A stretch of DNA of 64,000 bases, taken from the NCBI GenBank assembly GCA_029215795.1, contig JARDYH010000004.1, forward strand, positions 199,316,017-199,380,016. The letters run 5' to 3'. The notes beneath the pieces were generated by a model. That model worked only from the letters and a program-made list of their open reading frames with translations, was not told the origin of the DNA and searched no databases. Both the position numbers and the translations under genes were made by a program. This document shows, piece by piece, positions 58,295-64,000 of this stretch (positions are counted from its first letter, which is position 1; every line of letters begins with the position of its first letter). This stretch comes from Anniella stebbinsi (taxonomy: Eukaryota > Chordata > Lepidosauria > Squamata > Anniellidae).

Positions 58295-59184
58295 AAAGAG
58301 CAGTGTGGCTGTCTGTCGCCCCAAGTACTTGATCAGTGTATAGAAAGGCAAGTAGGGAGTTTCAGCTGTTTAGGAGGACCTATGCATTGAATAAGGAGTG
58401 GCCCATTCCGGTGGATCACCTGTTGCAATTCTGTGTTGCTGCTAAGGAAAAGGGCATGGCGGTACGCACCATTACTGGTAAGCTCGCAGCCCTGGGATTT
58501 TGTTCCAGAAGCAAGGGGATGCTGGATAACACAGATAATTTTAGAATCAGGCGAGCCTTAAGGGGTTGGACGAGGGAGTCGCCCTCGAGACCAGATGCCA
58601 GGACTCCAATATCCCCAGAGATTTTATTGGGATTGAGAGCCAAGTGGCAAGTGCTTTGCGTGTCTCCATTTGAGGCTGCTCTTTTTCATGCGGCAGCGCT
58701 TACGGCCTTTTTCGGGGCTTTCAGAATTTCAGAATTGTTAGCAGCCTCCAGGGGAGATACGTCTGCACGTGCCTTACAATTTGGGGATGTACAACTTTGT
58801 GAGGACTGGGTCCAGATCCACTTGCGATGCTCCAAAACTGACCACGGGGGCAAAGGTCAGACGATTCTTTTGCATACCACATCTCAGGAGGAATTATGCC
58901 CGGTGCAAGCCTTGAGGGCCTTTCGGGAGTTACGTGGAACACATATAGGTTTCTTCTTTTGTCATGTGGACCGTTCTCCACTGACCAAATTCCAGTTTTC
59001 CGTTATTACAAAACGGGCGTTGGATACTTTGCAGTTGTCCGGTTTTCAATTTGGGACACACCCCTTTCGGATAGGGGCTGCTTCTACCGCTGCAGCGTTG
59101 GGTCTGCCGCCCACAGGGATCAAGGCGATTGGCAAATGGCGATCATAGGCTTTTAAGTCTTATGTACGTCCTCTCCCCAAATGA
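58270..59184 (+). pseudogene. Tyrosine recombinase (integrase role), two in-frame stops
   Basis: The ATG at 58270 (MGDWQDEIERAVWLSVAPST) overlaps the RNase H stop by 25 nt. Stops: TGA at 58330-58332 and TAG at 59146-59148; natural end TGA at 59182-59184. The N-terminal SAM-like DNA-binding region reaches about 58600. Catalytic motifs: FFGAFRISELL (first Arg), CSKTDHGGKGQT (Lys region), THPFRIGAAST (His-x-x-Arg) and GKWRS, then AFKSYVRPLP with the nucleophilic Tyr at 59161-59163. The TAG falls just before that Tyr. The family cuts and rejoins DNA through a 3'-phosphotyrosine link and would integrate circular copies without target duplication. Confidence 0.9.
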
Positions 59185-59846
59185 GGGAGAAGGAGAGGGA
59201 GAGTGGTATGCTGACCCTATTTGTTTATCTTCTAGATATGTTGACGGTTCAAGCCCCGGTGCGGGTCCTTATCTGTGGCCACAGCTACGTATTCTGGACC
59301 GGAAGGAGGGCAGCCAGTACCAGCATCGGCACCCAATTGGGCTTGAGCGGTTTGGCCAACATTCAGTGGGCTAGCAGGCGTGGGATGAGATGGGACCAAC
59401 TCATTCCGATGTTGTCGCAGCAGCGTGCGGCCCTACCCCCGCCTCAGGTGCTGTTAATACACCTAGGAGGAAATGACTTGGGGATGCTGAAGGGCAAGGC
59501 CTTGGTGCTGCAGGTGTTGGCCGATTTCCGTCTTATTCGGAATTGGTGGCCGGGAGTTTTAATCCTTTGGTCTTGTATTATACGTCGCCGTCAATGGCGG
59601 GCTCCATGTGCGCCCAGGGCATTAGATCGGGCGGGCAGGAAAGCGAGCGGGGAAATATTTCGTTGCTTGCTCTCATATGGGGATGGGAGTATTAACCACC
59701 TGTTGATATCGCCAGCGCGGAGGGAGCTTTACAGGCCGGACGGGGTCCATTTGTCGGACCTTGGCAATGATTTATTCTTGGGGGATTTGCAGAGGGGTCT
59801 GTGGGAAGCAATCCTGCGCAGATGGGGGGTTGGTGACAAAGCATAA
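59181..59846 (+). CDS. SGNH-family hydrolase of the retrotransposon, intact
   Basis: An uninterrupted 221-codon frame. Motifs: VLICGHSYVFW (block I, GHS in place of GDS, with the nucleophilic Ser), LIHLGGNDLG (block III, GxND) and YRPDGVHLSDLGND (block V, catalytic DxxH). These are the marks of SGNH/GDSL lipases and esterases. Hydrolases of this kind are known as an extra frame in some Ngaro-type elements, where the substrate is not established. The ATG at 59181 overlaps the recombinase stop as ATGA; a second in-frame ATG lies at codon 10 (MLTLFVYLL). It is the only undamaged frame in the element. Confidence 0.87.
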   Translation: MREKERESGMLTLFVYLLDMLTVQAPVRVLICGHSYVFWTGRRAASTSIGTQLGLSGLANIQWASRRGMRWDQLIPMLSQQRAALPPPQVLLIHLGGNDLGMLKGKALVLQVLADFRLIRNWWPGVLILWSCIIRRRQWRAPCAPRALDRAGRKASGEIFRCLLSYGDGSINHLLISPARRELYRPDGVHLSDLGNDLFLGDLQRGLWEAILRRWGVGDKA

Positions 59847-60278
59847 GGCTTGTCGCACCCTGTGGTGGTTAGGCGTGGGCATCTCCACCTGGGAAGGGAT
59901 AGGTGAGCATTCGCAGGCACCTAGGGGTGACTGATAATGCCTGAGGCTCATCACCTGCGAGTCTTGAGGCCCAGGTGGTGAGATAAGGGTTACCTTTGGG
60001 GCTAACCTTCCTCACTCACGCAGAGTCATGAGGCACGTGCTGGGGTGACACGGAAGGCCCCCCTACCCCAAAAGGGGAGGCCTGGGGGTGGCGTATTGGA
60101 CACGCCATGTCCGGGCCTGAATGGACTCGCGCTACCTGTTATGATGGCATTGGCCATCCATGTCAGAAGATGCCCGCGTAGTTTCCCCCTCTGCTGATCC
60201 CTCAATAAATGTGGCCCAAGTTTAACCCAAAAAACCTGTGTTGTCTCGTTATTTACCGTGCTCCAATTCCGCAAGGGA
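59847..60278 (+). other. 3' non-coding region of the Ngaro-like element
   Basis: GC-rich sequence with short inverted words (aggcctgggg, ccccaaaaggggaggcc) and a polyadenylation signal at 60204-60209. Similarity to the neighbouring MITE starts immediately after ccaattccg. I looked for the duplicated B1/A2/B2 repeats of Ngaro and did not see them. Confidence 0.6.
60204..60209 (+). promoter_or_regulatory. Polyadenylation signal AATAAA
   Basis: aataaa lies about 70 bp before the right limit of the retrotransposon, on the coding strand. Confidence 0.6.
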
Positions 60279-60279
60279 A

Positions 60280-60534
60280 TTTCAGTCAGTGTCATTTGTA
60301 TGCAATTAGTCCCTGGTGAAATTCCCTCTTCATCACAACAGTTAAAGTTGCAGGCACTATATTAGAGTGACCATATACAAAATTAGGCAGGGCCCTTGCA
60401 ACTTTAACAGTTGTGATGAAGAGGGAATTTCATCAGGAACTAATTGCATACAAATGACACTGGCTGAAATTCCCTTTTCTCTACAACTGTTAAAGTTACA
60501 GGAGCCCTGTCCTCCTTTTCATATGGTCAGCCTA
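60280..60534. mobile_element. Dimeric fold-back MITE, left end missing
   Basis: Begins at agggaatttcag, about 65 bp inside a normal copy, and ends ggtcagccta. The missing piece is not present at the left limit of the Ngaro-like element, so a simple insertion is not enough to explain the junction. Confidence 0.88.
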
Positions 60535-61007
60535 GTCTCAATCTGACTTTCAATCAAACTGATTTCTTTTGACAATCCAGTCCACTGTCTTCTTATACCT
60601 CTCTCATTTAAACTCCTGGCTCATCTCCCTCCTGGAGTGAAATTTTAGTCCAATTCCCTGTCTGCTTAACATCTAATCCTTCTGGGGCCCACCACTCCCA
60701 GAATGGGAATTGTGACCATTGGGTGGACTGCCTTTTTCTTTAGCTTTCTGAGAGTTTGGTCTCCTGTTATCCTCTCTCACCCCTGGTGGAGCCCCCATCT
60801 CTCCTGGTGTCTTCCCACTCTCCTGTTGGAAGAACAGGGCTTTATCTGGCTTGACCTCACCCTTATTAATTAGCTTCAGTGTTTCCACAGCTGCCCAATC
60901 CATGACATAAGCACAGTTGCTAGCTAAATGAAGGTCCTATTCTTTGACCTCTTTCTCTCCTGTCTTTAGGTGACTTTGGGGTTGGTATAATGAAAACTTT
61001 GTCTCTA
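60535..61007 (-). other. Region with an open minus-strand frame of unknown nature
   Basis: The minus-strand frame 60903-60673 (76 residues, MDWAAVETLKLINKGEVKPD, then Gly/Ser/Pro/Gln-rich) has protein-like composition and could be a remnant of a retroelement Gag. No diagnostic motif is visible. It sits between two MITEs. Confidence 0.3.
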
Positions 61008-61015
61008 TTAGTCCC

Positions 61016-61335
61016 TAGGCTGACCATATGAAAAGGAGGACAGGTCTCATGTAACTTTAACAGTTGTAGAGAAAAGGGAATTTCAGCCAGTGTCATTTGT
61101 ATGCAATTAGTTCCTGGTGAAATTCCCTCTTCATCACAACAGTTAAAGTTGCAGGCACTATACTAGAGTGACAATATACAAAAGAAGGCAGGGCCCCTGC
61201 AACTTTAACAGTTGTGATGAAGAGGGAATTTCACCAGGAACTAATTGCATACAAATGACACTGGCTGAAATCCCCTTTTCTCTACAACTGTTAAAGTTAC
61301 ATGAGCCCTGTCCTCCTTTTCATATGGTCAGCCTA
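61016..61335. mobile_element. Dimeric fold-back MITE with 8-bp target duplication
   Basis: Starts taggctgacc and ends ggtcagccta; flanked by ttagtccc on both sides (61008-61015 and 61336-61343). Very close in sequence to the copies at 4612 and 60280. Confidence 0.94.
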
Positions 61336-61343
61336 TTAGTCCC

Positions 61344-64000
61344 CCAAACTGAGATAAGAAAATAGGGATAAATGGACTCATCTCTGTCTGCATCATGTGC
61401 CATCTTGCCGGTCGCCCGCCTGTTTGACACACTGTGCAAGCTGGAGCACATTCTGTGAGTACCCAGTGAGCAGCATGCAGTTGCCCAATCCCTGGCCGAC
61501 CCATCATTTTTTTTAAAAAAAAATGGTGGCTTAGTTTTTTTTTGTCAGTATAATGTTTCATAAATGGCAGCCATAAAGGGACTATTTACACAACATTAAG
61601 GGCATGTATGGATCATTCACATCTGTCACCTTGCATGAATGGGTGCTTTACAGCCACCATTTGCATAAAATGTCATTTACGTAAAACAATGAGGCGCCAT
61701 GTTTACTCAGTCCATCCAGGGAGCTGCACAGGGGAGCATAAGTGACACTGTCCATGGACTGAAGTCTGGGAGGCTGAGCAGGGTGGTGTCCACAGACTCT
61801 TCCCCCCCCCAGACTCCTACAACATTCCTAGAAGTAAATGAACTAGATAGTGAAACAGAAACAACGTAAGAGATTTTCCCATGTAAACCTTTCGTTTAAT
61901 ATATATTGAAATGCTCACATTTTTTTATTTTTTTATTTTATGTATCTTTACCACAACAGTATCCAAAGCAGCTTACAATAAGGAAACAAATACAGCCAAT
62001 TAAAACATATCAAAATAAACATCAGGAATGGATGAATCAGCCTATTTGTGGTCCGTGTTACTCTCTCATATGTTCACGGTTCCATCCCATTACTGTATCA
62101 ATCAGCAGGGTTTTGTTGTTGTTGTTATGGTTATTATGTTATATAATAGTATCATAATACCTAATACAAAATAGTACCAGATATGGCTGACAAATTCTAG
62201 CATTAAACCTTAGCAACACTAAAGAAGAGGTTGCATTTTGAAGGCGGCAGAACAGAATGAAAAGTTTGGCAAGAGGAAAAATGCTAGAGAAGGGAGAATA
62301 ATTTTAACAGAAAGAAAACATGGTGATGAAAAACTGCAACATACAAATATATTCAAGAAAAAAACTATAAACTTCCTCAGCTATTTTGGAGGAAGAAAGA
62401 AATCTTAGTGTGGTTTGTGTATGCTGGTGAAATGATAAAAATCCAGAGAGCTATATAATCTATAATATGATGGTCCATCTCTTTTTATGCTTCTGCTGAC
62501 AAGGATAAGACACCTTAGTATTTCCTATTCTCCAACAGCCAGTGAAAAAATGATTTTCTAGTATTACTTTCTTTTTTCTCCAGGTTTTTGTTTGTTTGCT
62601 CTCACCTTGCTTCATCCTGTTCCACCTCCCTTTTAGTGCTGCTGTTGACATCATTTTTTTTCTAAAAGAAAGGAAAGGGAAAAAAGGTTCACTAAGTGAT
62701 ACCTATATAGCTGCTAAAAAGATAAAGTAAATGGTAGATTGTATTTCCTTTTTCAGACAGAAATTACTCGCAAGTTAGGAAGGCCTTGTTAGTTTTTCAA
62801 CAAGCTTGAGTGGCAGCTTGAATTTTACCCAACGGTGTATCCTAGCAACAAGACAACTGGCCTTTTAGAAATCGTAGCTTACTCCAGCAGGTGCATTAGT
62901 CGGGGGGGGGGGAACTGAGATGGCTTCTGACACTATGAAGTCAGGTCATTCTTGGCTTTTCATTATTGGCTAATGATATATCTGTCATAAAGCAAAATCT
63001 AAAGGCTTTGTTGCTTTTTGGCAGCTGGAGATTCTGTTATTTCTGAATACCTTTTTTCAAAAGAAGTCTTCCATATACAGCACACACACACCCCCCCCTA
63101 TGGTGTAGAAAGGGCCACACACACACACACACATAAGCATGCAGTGGTGAGTATTCTTAGCTAGAGGCTTGTAGACTTTCATAAGTGGATTTTCCTTTCC
63201 GACTCTCTGGACCAATCAGTCACATCCTGGACTCAACTTAATCAAGTATCTGACTTCAATCTGTCCTTGAGGAGTTTGTCCCATATTATGATGCTGATAA
63301 GAGTATTATCCCTAACCTCTAAGGAAGAATGGACTATATGAAGTTGTGCTGGCACTGAGAGATTAAATTGGGGTAGAGGTATCACCTCAGGCCAAGATTT
63401 TATGAGGTCTCAAAAGCTCAGCAGAAATTGTTCCAGATTGGTCCTTGAATGAAAAATGTGTGGGAGGGGGGGGATCAAGGTGCTACTGAAAAAGTGGCGA
63501 AGACTTGAAATATCTTAGGTTTGGTTGTGAAAGGTTTGAGATGAAGCAAACTTTGATTTTGTCTGATATGCTATTTATTCATGTAGCTTGATTGGCTGTT
63601 GAATACAAGTGTTGGTTGTTAATCAATGTTCCCTCATTGAGATTTTGCCTGTTCCTGTTTGGTTCTGGCTCATCGTATAAGTGGTATTGTAGCATACTTT
63701 TGTTTGTGACCAAAGCTGGTGTTTTATACCAAAACATTTTACATTTGAAAATCACTTTACATATGCATATGTTTAAAAATTGTAAAACTATATAATTGCA
63801 ATTTTTTTAAAAAAAAAATTAAATCTCTACAGATGTGTAAATTGCATGTGCTACTAGTGGTCATTTGTTTATTTTTGGAGTATGTCTGATCATTTCCAAT
63901 GTCTCCATGGCCTCAAGTTTAAATCCTAGCTCATTTAAAATAGGAAAGAGCAAACAAGAACTAGGAGCTCATCTACACCTAAGGGTGTAGAGGGAGAGAG
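61344..64000. other. No recognised gene
   Basis: A LINE-like tail (ttaccacaacagtatccaaa, gcagcttacaataagg) lies at 61945-61985. CA/C-rich runs occur at 63080-63098 and 63115-63132. The rest is AT-rich unique-looking sequence without supported coding content. Confidence 0.5.

Larger units (their letters stand above)
54191..60278 (+). mobile_element. Ngaro-like tyrosine-recombinase retrotransposon
   Basis: A 6.1-kb GC-rich block with plus-strand genes in the order Gag, reverse transcriptase/RNase H, tyrosine recombinase, SGNH hydrolase. Reverse transcriptase plus tyrosine recombinase instead of a DDE integrase defines the DIRS order, and a downstream hydrolase frame is described for some vertebrate Ngaro elements. 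The left limit is where L2 similarity ends; the right limit is where a MITE begins. The 5' leader (54191-54941) contains ggctgttgctgggcagattgg-type words twice, 79 bp apart. The split direct repeats expected at the ends were not found by eye, so the ends may be incomplete. Confidence 0.88.

Overview
The window looks like a gene-poor, transposon-dense stretch of a vertebrate chromosome, most likely from a squamate reptile (lizard or snake). Grounds: L2-clade LINEs in several ages, a CORE-SINE with a LINE-like tail, CR1-type octamer tails, abundant short palindromic MITEs of kinds I associate with squamates, many microsatellites, and no operons, ribosome binding sites or recognisable host exons. 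The species assignment is inference. I found no host protein-coding gene, rRNA, tRNA or CRISPR array.

Layout. 0.3-5.1 kb: a decayed, truncated hAT transposon (copy 1) with its transposase on the minus strand, interrupted by a 317-bp fold-back MITE. 5.7-10.9 kb: a partial hAT-like end, a 1.26-kb non-autonomous hAT derivative with a perfect 8-bp target duplication, an L2 tail and a CORE-SINE. 11.5-14.05 kb: a minus-strand L2 split by a 781-bp probable solo LTR. 15.3-16.6 kb: a GC-rich hAT derivative carrying three tandem copies of a long hairpin. 18.7-21.2 kb: a composite of a hAT derivative, a 398-bp solo LTR that joins two overlapping pieces of the same derivative, and a nested element that is almost one palindrome. 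27.4-29.7 kb: a second, unrelated hAT transposase on the plus strand, split by another fold-back MITE. 30.0-31.5 kb: a tandem array and the right end of a third copy of the first hAT. 31.9-32.6 and 34.6-37.6 kb: L2 copies, the latter with endonuclease and reverse transcriptase. 40.1-44.7 kb: hAT copy 2, the best preserved. 46-47.8 kb: nested MITEs. 48.2-49.5 kb: a Tc1/mariner element with a DD41D-like transposase broken by one stop. 50.4-51.0 kb: another hAT derivative. 54.2-60.3 kb: a large GC-rich tyrosine-recombinase retrotransposon of the Ngaro type. 60.3-61.3 kb: two more fold-back MITEs. 61.3-64 kb: essentially featureless.

How the parts relate. A single hAT family with termini TAGGGATGTGCAC accounts for three autonomous relics (copies 1, 2 and the right end at 31.5 kb) and at least four derivatives that lack transposase but keep the ends, subterminal arrays (GGATC or ATCGTATC) and 8-bp target duplications. 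Several derivatives share a hairpin core bounded by CTTACC and GGTAAG with a TGAYGTCATCA-like centre. A separate dimeric fold-back MITE (termini TAGGCTGACC, 8-bp duplications) has inserted into copy 1, into the other hAT, and several other sites. The Ngaro-like element is the richest coding unit: Gag with a CCCH-type finger, reverse transcriptase plus RNase H, tyrosine recombinase, and an intact SGNH-hydrolase reading frame whose ATG overlaps the recombinase stop as ATGA. It carries only three in-frame stops and one homopolymer frameshift, so it is young.
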